64,000 nucleotides of DNA from assembly GCA_038249195.1 (NCBI GenBank), contig JBBRWM010000003.1:62001-126000 (forward strand), given 5' to 3'. The notes under the pieces were generated by a model. That model had not been told where the DNA came from and did no database searches. It saw only the letters and a program-made list of their open reading frames with translations. Positions 26,941 to 34,098 of the stretch are shown piece by piece. Both the position numbers and the translations under genes were made by a program. The DNA comes from JAOUEA01 sp038249195. GTDB taxonomy: Bacteria; Actinomycetota; UBA4738; HRBIN12. Numbering within the stretch: position 1 is the stretch's first letter; each line of letters starts with the position of its first letter.

Positions 26941-27644
26941 CCCCGCGCTGGAGCCCCTCCCGCGTGTGGACCGGACTCACGCTCGCCGCATGGGCAGCAC
27001 TGTTCTGGTTCATCCAGTTCTCGGGCCGAACGAGCCTCTACCTGTCGAGCAGGACGGCGTGGCTCGTCCCTCTGGGCGGCGTCCTCGCAACCGTGGCGGC
27101 GGTCCTGCGACTGGCCTCGGCCCGCAGCGTGCGGCCCGAGCGGCTCGATCCGCGCGGGAGTTGGGCCCTCGGCGTGGTCGTGCTCCCGGTCGTGATCCTC
27201 CTCGCCATGCCTCCCGCAACCCTGGGGACGTATGCGGCCGGGCGCAGGAGCGGCTTCGTGGGCTCGGGCGTGAGCGCGTCGCAGGGCTCGATGGACTCCG
27301 GCGTGATCACCCTCGTCGACGTGGCGGCCGCGCAGAGCTCCGCGGCGGGTCGGGCGGCGTTGCAGCGGCGCGCCGGCGAGGAGGTCACCTTCGAGGGCCT
27401 CGTCACCACCGAGTCCGATGCAGGCCCCGGCGAGTTCAAGCTGACGCGGTTCATCATCACGTGCTGCGTGGCCGATGCCACCATCGCCCAGGTCACGGTC
27501 GTGGACGCGCCGCCGGGTCAGCTGCAGGACAACGAGTGGGTGAGCGTGACGGGCAAGCTCTATCCGCTGGGCGATGACATCGTGATCGACGCGAGCGCCG
27601 TGGCGCCGATCGCGCCGCCGGAGCACCCCTACCTCACGCCGTAG
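26937..27644 (+). CDS. TIGR03943/DUF1980 putative permease subunit (YcgQ type)
   Basis: 235 residues, ATGA overlap with the permease. Two to three N-terminal transmembrane helices (13-30, 42-60, 75-95), then a soluble OB-like domain with the family-typical FIITCCVADA motif and the closing NEWVSVTGKLYP. The pair is annotated elsewhere as a two-component permease of unknown substrate. Its 3' end overlaps the 3' end of the convergent zur gene by 11 bp, so the transcripts are complementary at the ends. Confidence 0.82.
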   Translation: MTPRWSPSRVWTGLTLAAWAALFWFIQFSGRTSLYLSSRTAWLVPLGGVLATVAAVLRLASARSVRPERLDPRGSWALGVVVLPVVILLAMPPATLGTYAAGRRSGFVGSGVSASQGSMDSGVITLVDVAAAQSSAAGRAALQRRAGEEVTFEGLVTTESDAGPGEFKLTRFIITCCVADATIAQVTVVDAPPGQLQDNEWVSVTGKLYPLGDDIVIDASAVAPIAPPEHPYLTP

Positions 27645-28104
27645 TCGGAGCCGCGCGCGCCGCGCATCCGCTGCAGAGCCCGATCAGATCGAGGCGATGG
27701 CTCACCTCTGCGAACCCCGCCCCGCGGGCGAGCCCGTCGAGCGTGCGATCCATCGTGCGTTCGAGCTCGACCGGCATCGGGAGATCCTGAACGCGACCGC
27801 AGCTCGAGCAGATCAGATGATGGTGATGACCGGTCAGGTCTTCGGTGAGTTCGTAGCGCCCGTGCTCGTCCTCGACCATGACGCGGCGGACGACCCCGGC
27901 CTGTTCCAGATCGGCGAGGTTGCGGTATACGGAGCTCTGGGCGAGGCCGCGACGACCCCGCAAGATGTCGGGCAACGCGACGGGACTGCCCGCGCGCGCC
28001 AGGATGTCGATCAGGCGCCGTCGCTGCACCGTGTAGCGCTGGCCGGCGGCGCGCAGGCGCGATTCCACGGTCCCGTGTAGATCGCTGGCCATCACGGGCA
28101 TCAT
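27634..28104 (-). CDS. zur: Fur-family regulator, probable zinc uptake regulator
   Basis: 156 residues if the ATGA-coupled ATG at 28104 is used; ATGs at 28101 and 28092 are alternatives. N-terminal winged helix (LAQSSVYRNLADLEQAGVVRR), hinge, then the metal-binding domain with HGRYELTEDLTGHHHHLICSSCG (regulatory His/Cys and the first structural CxxC) and LCSGC (second CxxC). Being the last gene of a znuACB operon makes it Zur rather than Fur. It should repress the operon when zinc is sufficient, closing an autoregulatory loop through the palindrome upstream of znuA. Confidence 0.9.
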   Translation of the reverse strand: MMPVMASDLHGTVESRLRAAGQRYTVQRRRLIDILARAGSPVALPDILRGRRGLAQSSVYRNLADLEQAGVVRRVMVEDEHGRYELTEDLTGHHHHLICSSCGRVQDLPMPVELERTMDRTLDGLARGAGFAEVSHRLDLIGLCSGCAARAAPTTA

Positions 28105-28967
28105 ACGGTCGTGTCCTGCCGCGCCGACCGGCGCGCGCCCGTCCCTCGGGTCACCACGGCGGTCAGCGCGAACACGCCCGCGGCGATCAGCACGATCGCG
28201 CCTCCCGGCGCCAGGTCCCATACGCGCGAGGCGGTGAGACCGAGGACGACGGAGGTCACGCTCACCGCGACCGCGAGCCGCATCGTGCCCCAGAACGACC
28301 GGGCCACCAGCTGGGCGCTCGCGACCGGGAGGACCATCATCGCGGCCACCAAGAGCAGCCCGACGATCTTCATGGCGGCCACCACGGCGCAGGCGGTGAG
28401 CACGGCCAGCAGGTTGTTCACGAGCCCGACGGGCAGGCCCGAGACGCGCGACCAATCTTCGTCCGTGACCACCGCGAACAACACGCGCCGCAGGCCGAGC
28501 ATCGCGATCACGATGAGGACGCCCAGTCCCACGATCACGCGCACGTCTTGGGCGCTCGCCGTCAGCGGCTGCCCGAACAGGTAGCTCAGGATGTTGGCGC
28601 CGAGGCCCTGCGCTCGGCTCACGAGGACGACGCCCAATGCGATCCCCGAGTAGAAGAACAGCGCCAGGGCCAGATCACCGGAGGTCTTTCGCCGAGCTCG
28701 CAGCCATTCGATCCCCAACGCCCCCACCGCCGCGAAGGCAAGCGCCGTCCATACGGCCGCGCCCACGCCCACGTACAGCAGGCCGGCGCCGACGCCCGCG
28801 AACGCGATGTGACCGATCCCGTCGCCGATCAACGACATGCGCTTCTGCACCAGGAACGTCCCGATCATGGGCGCGAAGATCCCCACCACGAGCCCCGCGA
28901 AGAGGGCACGCTGCATGAACAGCAGCTCGAAGGGGTAGGGAAGCGGCAGGGCGGAGGCGGCCGTCAT
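28101..28967 (-). CDS. znuB: Zinc ABC transporter permease
   Basis: 288 residues from ATG 28967 (ATGA overlap with znuC). Cluster-9 metal permease with about eight transmembrane helices; APMIGTFLVQKRMSLIGDGIGHIAFAG is the conserved family segment near the start and MKIVGLLLVAAMMVLPVASA the one in the second half. Located between znuC and zur and probably translated by coupling. Confidence 0.93.
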   Translation of the reverse strand: MTAASALPLPYPFELLFMQRALFAGLVVGIFAPMIGTFLVQKRMSLIGDGIGHIAFAGVGAGLLYVGVGAAVWTALAFAAVGALGIEWLRARRKTSGDLALALFFYSGIALGVVLVSRAQGLGANILSYLFGQPLTASAQDVRVIVGLGVLIVIAMLGLRRVLFAVVTDEDWSRVSGLPVGLVNNLLAVLTACAVVAAMKIVGLLLVAAMMVLPVASAQLVARSFWGTMRLAVAVSVTSVVLGLTASRVWDLAPGGAIVLIAAGVFALTAVVTRGTGARRSARQDTTV

Positions 28968-29764
28968 CCGAGGCCCTCCAACCACAGCGGCAGATCATCG
29001 CGATGCACCCCGAGGGACACGCCTTCCTTGGTGAGGTCGGCGGGCGGTCCGTCGAAGAGCACGGAGCGCTTCAGCACCACCACGCGATCGAGGTCCCCGG
29101 CCACGGCCGAGAGCTCGTGGGAGACCAACAGGACGCCAGCGCGATGCTGTTCCACCAGGTGGACGAGGGCATCGCGGAACCGCCTCTGAGAGCCCGCGTC
29201 CACGCCGGCGATCGGCTCGTCGAGGACGAGGAGCTCGGGTTCGCTCGCGAACGCCCGGGCGATGAAGGCGCGCTGCTGCTGTCCGCCGGAGAGCTCGTTC
29301 AACGGGCGACGGGCGAGCTCCTTCAATCCCACGGATTCGAGCGCGTGGTCGACTGCGGCGCGGTCCGCCTGCCGGAGGGGGCGCCACCACCCGCTGCGCG
29401 AGAGCCGGCCCGCCGCGACGATCTCGCCGACGGTGGAGGGCACCTCCGACGCCAGGACGGGGCGCTGGGGCACGTAGCCCAGGCGCCACCGATCCTCGAC
29501 GCGGTCCGGAGCCTCCCCGAACAGGCGGGTGGAGCCGGCGCCCGGGTTCAACGATCCGAGGAGCAGGCGCAGGAGGGTGGTCTTGCCCGAGCCGTTCGGG
29601 CCTACCAAGGCCACGAACTCCCCCGGGTCCACCCGCAACGAGACATCCTCGAGGACCGACCTTCGTCCGTAGCTGAAGAAGAGGCTGCGGGCGTCCAGGA
29701 GCGGCGCCCCTGCGGCAGCGTCGGGCGCCGGCGCTGCCGCGTGCGGGGCGCTAGGAGCAGTCAA
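28964..29764 (-). CDS. znuC: Zinc ABC transporter ATP-binding protein
   Basis: 266 residues. Walker A GPNGSGKT, Q-loop VPQRP, signature LSGGQQQR, Walker B LLVLDEPIAGVD, H-loop SHE. The first 20 residues are an Ala/Pro-rich tail and the start is a TTG inside the end of znuA (14-nt overlap); no clear ribosome site, so translation may rely on coupling. The true start could be a little further in. Confidence 0.92.
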   Translation of the reverse strand: MTAPSAPHAAAPAPDAAAGAPLLDARSLFFSYGRRSVLEDVSLRVDPGEFVALVGPNGSGKTTLLRLLLGSLNPGAGSTRLFGEAPDRVEDRWRLGYVPQRPVLASEVPSTVGEIVAAGRLSRSGWWRPLRQADRAAVDHALESVGLKELARRPLNELSGGQQQRAFIARAFASEPELLVLDEPIAGVDAGSQRRFRDALVHLVEQHRAGVLLVSHELSAVAGDLDRVVVLKRSVLFDGPPADLTKEGVSLGVHRDDLPLWLEGLG

Positions 29765-30689
29765 GCGCCACCCGCAACCGTTGGAGGTTCTCGCGCATCT
29801 GGGAACCGTAGTCGGCCCCGGCCGCCTGTTCCTCGGGCGAGAGGCCCTCCAGCGTGTGGAGCACCGCCGTGGCGACCCCCGCCTCCGTCGCGAGCGTCTC
29901 GGCGACCTTGGGCGAGACGAGGTCCTCGGTGAACACCGTCGTCGCTCCCTCGCGCTCGATGAGGTCCTTCAGCGCCGCCAGTCGCTGGGCACTCGGCTCG
30001 GCATCCGGCGCGAGACCGCTGATCGGCTCCTGGGTCAATCCGTAGGCGGACGCGAGGTATCCGAAGGCCGCGTGGTTCGTGATGATGGTGGTGCGCGCGC
30101 AGTGTGCGAGCCCGGCCTCGAACTCTTTCGCGAGCGTCTCGAGCTCCTCCGTGAAGGACGCTGCGTTCGCGCGATACGTCGCGGACCCCGCGGGGTCGGC
30201 CTGGGCGAGCGCTCGCTCCACGCCGTCGACCATCCGCTGGTACAGGTGCGGATCGAGCCACACGTGCGGATCGACCGAGAGGCCCGGCTCGGCCGTGCTC
30301 GAGGGAGGTGCCACGGTGGGGAGATCTGCCAGCAGGTCCACCGTGACGCCCTGGGCCCCGTCGACGGCATCGACGACCGACGGCTGGAATCCCTCGCCGA
30401 GATACAGAACGACGTCGGCCGTTTGGATGGCCGCCACCGCCTGCGGCGTAAGCTCGAGGTCGTGGGGCTCGGCCCCCGGCGGCGTGAGGTTGGTGACGCT
30501 CACCCGATCCCCTCCGACCCGCTCAGCCGCCTCCTGGAGCGGATAGAACGCCGTCACGACGGAGACCTTCGGATCGCCGCCGGACGCACCCGAACGGCCC
30601 GCAGCGGAGGAGCACGAGGCCCCCAGGACGCCGATCACCACCACGGCGACGAGCAAGGCGCTGCTGCGCTGACGTTTCCGGCCCAGCAT
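29751..30689 (-). CDS. znuA: Zinc ABC transporter substrate-binding lipoprotein
   Basis: 312 residues. Signal peptide with lipobox VLGASC (membrane lipoprotein). Cluster-9 binding-protein fold with the expected metal ligands: His in GAEPHDLEL, His in DPHVWLDP, His in TNHAAFGY and an acidic residue in VFTEDLV. The loop before DPHVW lacks the His-rich insert of many ZnuA proteins. GAGGAG lies 7 nt before the ATG. First gene of the operon, 30 bp downstream of the Zur-box candidate. Confidence 0.92.
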   Translation of the reverse strand: MLGRKRQRSSALLVAVVVIGVLGASCSSAAGRSGASGGDPKVSVVTAFYPLQEAAERVGGDRVSVTNLTPPGAEPHDLELTPQAVAAIQTADVVLYLGEGFQPSVVDAVDGAQGVTVDLLADLPTVAPPSSTAEPGLSVDPHVWLDPHLYQRMVDGVERALAQADPAGSATYRANAASFTEELETLAKEFEAGLAHCARTTIITNHAAFGYLASAYGLTQEPISGLAPDAEPSAQRLAALKDLIEREGATTVFTEDLVSPKVAETLATEAGVATAVLHTLEGLSPEEQAAGADYGSQMRENLQRLRVALDCS

Positions 30690-30718
30690 CGGGTGGCTCC
30701 TCGTGTCAAGGTCTGAAA

Positions 30719-30741
30719 CTGAGACTCGCTCTCATTCTCAG
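30719..30741 (-). promoter_or_regulatory. Candidate Zur operator upstream of znuA
   Basis: Imperfect 23-bp palindrome with perfect CTGAGA / TCTCAG ends, reading TGAGAATGAGAGCGAGTCTC on the znuA strand, similar in style to Fur/Zur boxes. It is the only such element in the 81-bp gap between mutY and znuA. Confidence 0.6.
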
Positions 30742-30770
30742 AGCAGGTTATCGCCTGGACGCGACGAACG

Positions 30771-31697
30771 TCAATGGGCGAGGCGTACGCGACCCTCGCG
30801 CCTGCCCGCCATAGCGGCGGGGCCGGCTGACGCGACCCCGTCGCGCACGAGTCCGGCGACGGCCGCCTGCACCCGCTCGAGGGGTTGGTCCACGTGATCG
30901 GCGAGCGTGCCGAGCGACACGGAGCGGTGAGCACGCAGCGCGCCCACCACGGACCCGCGTACCTGGCGCATCGATCCCTCGAACGCCGGTTGGCGCCCCG
31001 CCGAGGGGCGACCGACGCGACCGATTGCGCGGAACCTGCACACGGGAGCGAACGGGCAGACGTCACATCGCGGGGTCGTGCGGCACACGTGGCGCCCCAA
31101 CGTCATGACGGCCTGATTCCATTCGCCCGGCCGGGATCGGTCGAGCCACGCGTCGGCGGCGGTCGCCGCCTCGGCGGCGCTGATCTCGTCGCGCTCCGCG
31201 CCGTGCTCGACCCGAGCCATGATCTTGCGGACGTTCGTGTCCACGGTGGCCACGGGCACGGCGAACGCGATCGAAGCCACGGCCGCCGCCGTATAGGGTC
31301 CGATGCCCGGCAACGAGCGCAGGGTCGCGGGATCGGAGGGCACCCGGCCTCCGTGCTCGCGAACGATCAGGCGAGCGGTCTCATGCAGGGCCACGGCGCG
31401 TCGGTGATATCCCAAGCCGGCCCAGGTTCGCACGACCTCGGCTCGGGATGCGACCGCAAGTTCTTCCACCGTGGGGAACCGCGCCAAGAACGGTGAGAAC
31501 GCCTCGACGACGCGCGAGGCCTGGGTCTGCTGGAGCATCACCTCGGAAACGAGCACCGCGTAGGGGTCGGACTCGTGCCGCCGCCATGGGTAGTCCGGAT
31601 CGTGGTCTTCGAACCATCGCAGGAGGGCGCGGCGGAGGGGGGCGGCTTCCCGCGCGGACGCGCGCGGGCTAGGCTCGGGTCGAGGAGGCGCGATCAT
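30771..31697 (-). CDS. mutY: A/G-specific adenine glycosylase
   Basis: 308 residues. HhH-GPD DNA glycosylase: SEVMLQQTQ with catalytic Glu, helix-hairpin-helix LPGIGPYTAAAVAS, catalytic Asp in ATVDTNV, and a 4Fe-4S cluster loop C-X5-C-X2-C-X5-C (CRTTPRCDVCPFAPVC), one residue shorter in the first spacing than the usual X6. It removes A opposite 8-oxoG. The C-terminus has a small winged-helix-like region instead of the Nudix-like 8-oxoG reader. The ATG 31697 overlaps the ATG of the divergent CBS gene; an upstream start is possible. Confidence 0.88.
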   Translation of the reverse strand: MIAPPRPEPSPRASAREAAPLRRALLRWFEDHDPDYPWRRHESDPYAVLVSEVMLQQTQASRVVEAFSPFLARFPTVEELAVASRAEVVRTWAGLGYHRRAVALHETARLIVREHGGRVPSDPATLRSLPGIGPYTAAAVASIAFAVPVATVDTNVRKIMARVEHGAERDEISAAEAATAADAWLDRSRPGEWNQAVMTLGRHVCRTTPRCDVCPFAPVCRFRAIGRVGRPSAGRQPAFEGSMRQVRGSVVGALRAHRSVSLGTLADHVDQPLERVQAAVAGLVRDGVASAGPAAMAGRREGRVRLAH

Positions 31698-32067
31698 GAC
31701 GTCCGTTCGAGAGGTGATGAGCACCGACATGGTGATCGTGACCCCCGCCACCACGGTGGCGGAGGCCGCCACCATCATGGGCACCCGCAAGGTGGGATCC
31801 GCGCTCGTTATCGACGGCGCCAGCCTGCTCGGCATCTTCACCGAGCGCGATGTGCTGCGCGCCGTGGGCTCCGACTTCGACGCCGAGCATCACGCGGTAT
31901 CCGAGTTCATGACCAGCGACCCGCATACCGCCCGGCCCGACGAAGGCACACACGAGGCGCTGTCGGCCATGTTGGCCTTCGGCTTCCGGCACCTGCCGGT
32001 GATGGAACACGGCACGGTGATCGGCGTCGTTTCCATGCGTGACCTCACCCGCGAGCTATCGGGCTGA
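31696..32067 (+). CDS. Small CBS-domain pair protein
   Basis: 123 residues made only of two CBS motifs (VREVMSTDMVIVTPATTVAEAATIM and VSEFMTSDPHTARPDEGTHEAL), forming one Bateman module that usually binds adenine nucleotides. FTERDVLRAV and VSMRDLTREL close the two repeats. GAGGAG lies 9 nt upstream of the ATG. No fused enzyme domain, so it probably regulates a partner encoded elsewhere. Confidence 0.88.
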   Translation: MTSVREVMSTDMVIVTPATTVAEAATIMGTRKVGSALVIDGASLLGIFTERDVLRAVGSDFDAEHHAVSEFMTSDPHTARPDEGTHEALSAMLAFGFRHLPVMEHGTVIGVVSMRDLTRELSG

Positions 32068-32077
32068 TGCCCCGGCG

Positions 32078-32269
32078 CTAGAACCCGGCCTTCTGCTCCT
32101 TGCTGGGCATGGCGTCGGCCACCTCCTGCAAGGCCGCGTGCGTGGCGCGGAACACCTCGCCCACGAACGTCGGTTTCTGGCCGTCCTGGCCGCTCATGGT
32201 GCCGCGCACCGCCGAAGCGGTGATCTCGCAGGCCTTCTCGAAGACGTGCCAGTCGGACTCGCGGGACAT
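32078..32269 (-). CDS. Small conserved-looking hypothetical protein
   Basis: 63 residues from ATG 32269 with a GGAGG ribosome site 5 nt upstream, which supports a real gene. Polar, mostly helical by eye (DWHVFEKACEITASAVRG, GEVFRATHAALQEVADAM), no Cys pair, no signal, no membrane segment. TAGCCT (32311-32316, - strand) could be its -10 box. I do not recognise the family. It ends 10 bp from the convergent CBS gene. Confidence 0.65.
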   Translation of the reverse strand: MSRESDWHVFEKACEITASAVRGTMSGQDGQKPTFVGEVFRATHAALQEVADAMPSKEQKAGF

Positions 32270-32465
32270 CGGGACCTCCGGATCGTTTCGTCGGGGTGAG
32301 CTTCGACGCCAGGCTACCTGAGGCGCGCTCGAACGGCGGCCCCGCAGACCCCGGAGCTCCGTTGCGCGTCCGGCCCAGGCCGGCGGGCCTGTCGAGATCC
32401 AGGATGCCTCGTTCGTCGTTAGGGTGGAGGCGGCCGCTCGGGCCGTTGGGACGCGAGGAGGAGCC

Positions 32466-32816
32466 ATGGCCCAGTACCTGTTGCTGATCTACGGAGACGA
32501 GGCCGCCGCGGCCCGGGCCACCGAGGACGATCGGGCGTCGATGATGAAGAGCTACGGCGAGTACACGCAGTGGCTCGCGGACCGAGGCTGGCTGCACGGC
32601 GGCGACGCGCTGTTCGACACCGATCAAGCCACCAGCGTTCGGATGAGTGGCGGCGAGCGGATCGTATCCGACGGGCCATTCGCGGAAACGAAAGAGCAGC
32701 TCGGCGGCTACTACCTGATCGAGGTCGACAACCTCGACGACGCCATCGAGGCCGCGGGCCGCTGCCCTGGCGCCCAGCGCGGAACGATCGAGGTCCGCCC
32801 GATCATGGCCACGTGA
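32466..32816 (+). CDS. DGPF/YCII-related domain protein
   Basis: 116 residues, start supported by GAGGAGGAG 3-10 nt upstream. MAQYLLLIYGDEAA opens the domain and SDGPFAETKEQLGGYYLIE contains the name-giving DGPF. The YCII-like ferredoxin fold is often dimeric and lacks a settled biochemical role. It overlaps the ECF sigma gene by 4 nt (GTGA), the conserved context of ECF42 systems, where DGPF proteins are thought to be targets or partners of the sigma factor. A -10-like TAGGGT lies at 32420-32425. Confidence 0.9.
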   Translation: MAQYLLLIYGDEAAAARATEDDRASMMKSYGEYTQWLADRGWLHGGDALFDTDQATSVRMSGGERIVSDGPFAETKEQLGGYYLIEVDNLDDAIEAAGRCPGAQRGTIEVRPIMAT

Positions 32817-34060
32817 GTGCGACCCGGACCGAAGACGCAACGGACCCGACGACCGAGGGGGTCCTCGAGCGGTTGTTCCGGCGCGAGTCGGGCCGCGCCA
32901 CCGCGACGCTGATCCGGGTGCTCGGAGACTTCGATCTGGCCGAGGACGCGGTCCAGGAAGCGTTCGCGGTGGCCCTGGAACGATGGCCGCGAGACGGCCT
33001 CCCGGACCGCCCGGGCGCCTGGATCACCACCACGGCCCGAAATCGGGCTATCGACCGGCTCCGTCGCGAAGTGAAGCTGCGGGAGAAGACCGCGGCGCTC
33101 TCCCGGCTGGCGGACCTGGAGGTCCCCGAGCACCAGACCATGGACATCCCCGACGACCGCCTTCGGCTCCTGTTCACCTGCTGCCATCCCGCACTCGCGC
33201 TGGAGGCAAGGGTGGCGCTCACCCTGCGCACGGTTGGCGGACTCAGCACCCGCCAGATCGCCCGCGCCTTCCTCCAGTCGGAGCCGACGGTTGCGCAACG
33301 ACTCGTGCGCGCGAAGAGGAAGATCCGCGACGCGGCGATCCCCTACCGGGTGCCGCCTCGAGAGCTCCTCGCCGAACGGACGGGTGGGGTTCTGGCCGTG
33401 CTCTACCTGATCTTCAACGAAGGGTATGCGGCCACCGAGGGGAACCTCATCCGCACCGAGCTGTGCGAGGAGGCCATCTGGATGACCCGCGTCCTCGGCC
33501 GCCTGCTGGAGGACGAGCCCGAGAGCCTGGGTCTGCTGGCCCTGATGCTCCTGCAACATGCACGGTGCGACGCGCGGACGGACGCCGACGGCGACCTGAT
33601 CCTGCTCGATGATCAGGACCGTTCTCGGTGGGATCGCGCGTCGATCCAGGAGGGGCTGCGCACGCTTGAGGAGGCCATGGCACTGGGGCACCCCGGCCCG
33701 TACCAAGTCGAGGCGGCGATCGCCGCGCTCCACGCGCGCGCCGCGCATCCGCACAACACCGACTGGCCGCAGATCGCGAGCCTGTATGCGGCGCTCGGCT
33801 CCATGAACCCATCGCCCGTAGTCTCGCTCAACCACGCCGTTGCCGTGGCCATGGCAGACGGGCCCGCTGCGGGGCTCCTGCTCACCGACGCCCTGGCGGA
33901 CGGCCTCGACCGCTACCACCTGTTCCACGCCTCCCGCGGCGACCTGCTGCGGCGGCTGGGCCGTTCGGTCGAGGCCGCAGAGTCCTACCGCCGCGCCCTG
34001 GAGCTCGCGACGAACCCCGCCGAACGGCGGTTCCTCCGGCGTCGGCTGGAGGGGCGATAG
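32813..34060 (+). CDS. ECF42-type sigma factor with C-terminal TPR-like extension
   Basis: 415 residues from GTG 32813. Region 2 (LGDFDLAEDAVQEAFAVALERWP, ITTTARNRAIDRLRRE) and region 4 (LRTVGGLSTRQIARAFLQSEPTVAQRLVRAK) make a short ECF sigma. The remaining 200 residues (from about 190) contain LAVLYLIFNEGY and helical TPR-like units (IASLYAALGSMNPSPVVSLNHAVA, LRRLGRSVEAAESYRRALEL), diagnostic of the ECF42 group. In studied members no anti-sigma is present and the extension controls activity; none is seen here either. Coupled to the DGPF gene. Confidence 0.92.
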   Translation: MSATRTEDATDPTTEGVLERLFRRESGRATATLIRVLGDFDLAEDAVQEAFAVALERWPRDGLPDRPGAWITTTARNRAIDRLRREVKLREKTAALSRLADLEVPEHQTMDIPDDRLRLLFTCCHPALALEARVALTLRTVGGLSTRQIARAFLQSEPTVAQRLVRAKRKIRDAAIPYRVPPRELLAERTGGVLAVLYLIFNEGYAATEGNLIRTELCEEAIWMTRVLGRLLEDEPESLGLLALMLLQHARCDARTDADGDLILLDDQDRSRWDRASIQEGLRTLEEAMALGHPGPYQVEAAIAALHARAAHPHNTDWPQIASLYAALGSMNPSPVVSLNHAVAVAMADGPAAGLLLTDALADGLDRYHLFHASRGDLLRRLGRSVEAAESYRRALELATNPAERRFLRRRLEGR

Positions 34061-34086
34061 CGGCGCCGAGGAGGCGCGAGGCCCGA

Positions 34087-34092
34087 TAGAGT
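34087..34092 (+). promoter_or_regulatory. Leaderless -10 box of MBOAT gene
   Basis: TAGAGT followed by 6 nt and the GTG at 34099. Confidence 0.45.
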
Positions 34093-34098
34093 TTCGCG

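Noticed and set aside
30701..30708. TTGACA upstream of znuA as a -35 box
   Set aside because: It lies between the Zur-box candidate and the ribosome site, only about 15 nt before the ATG, so there is no room for a -10.
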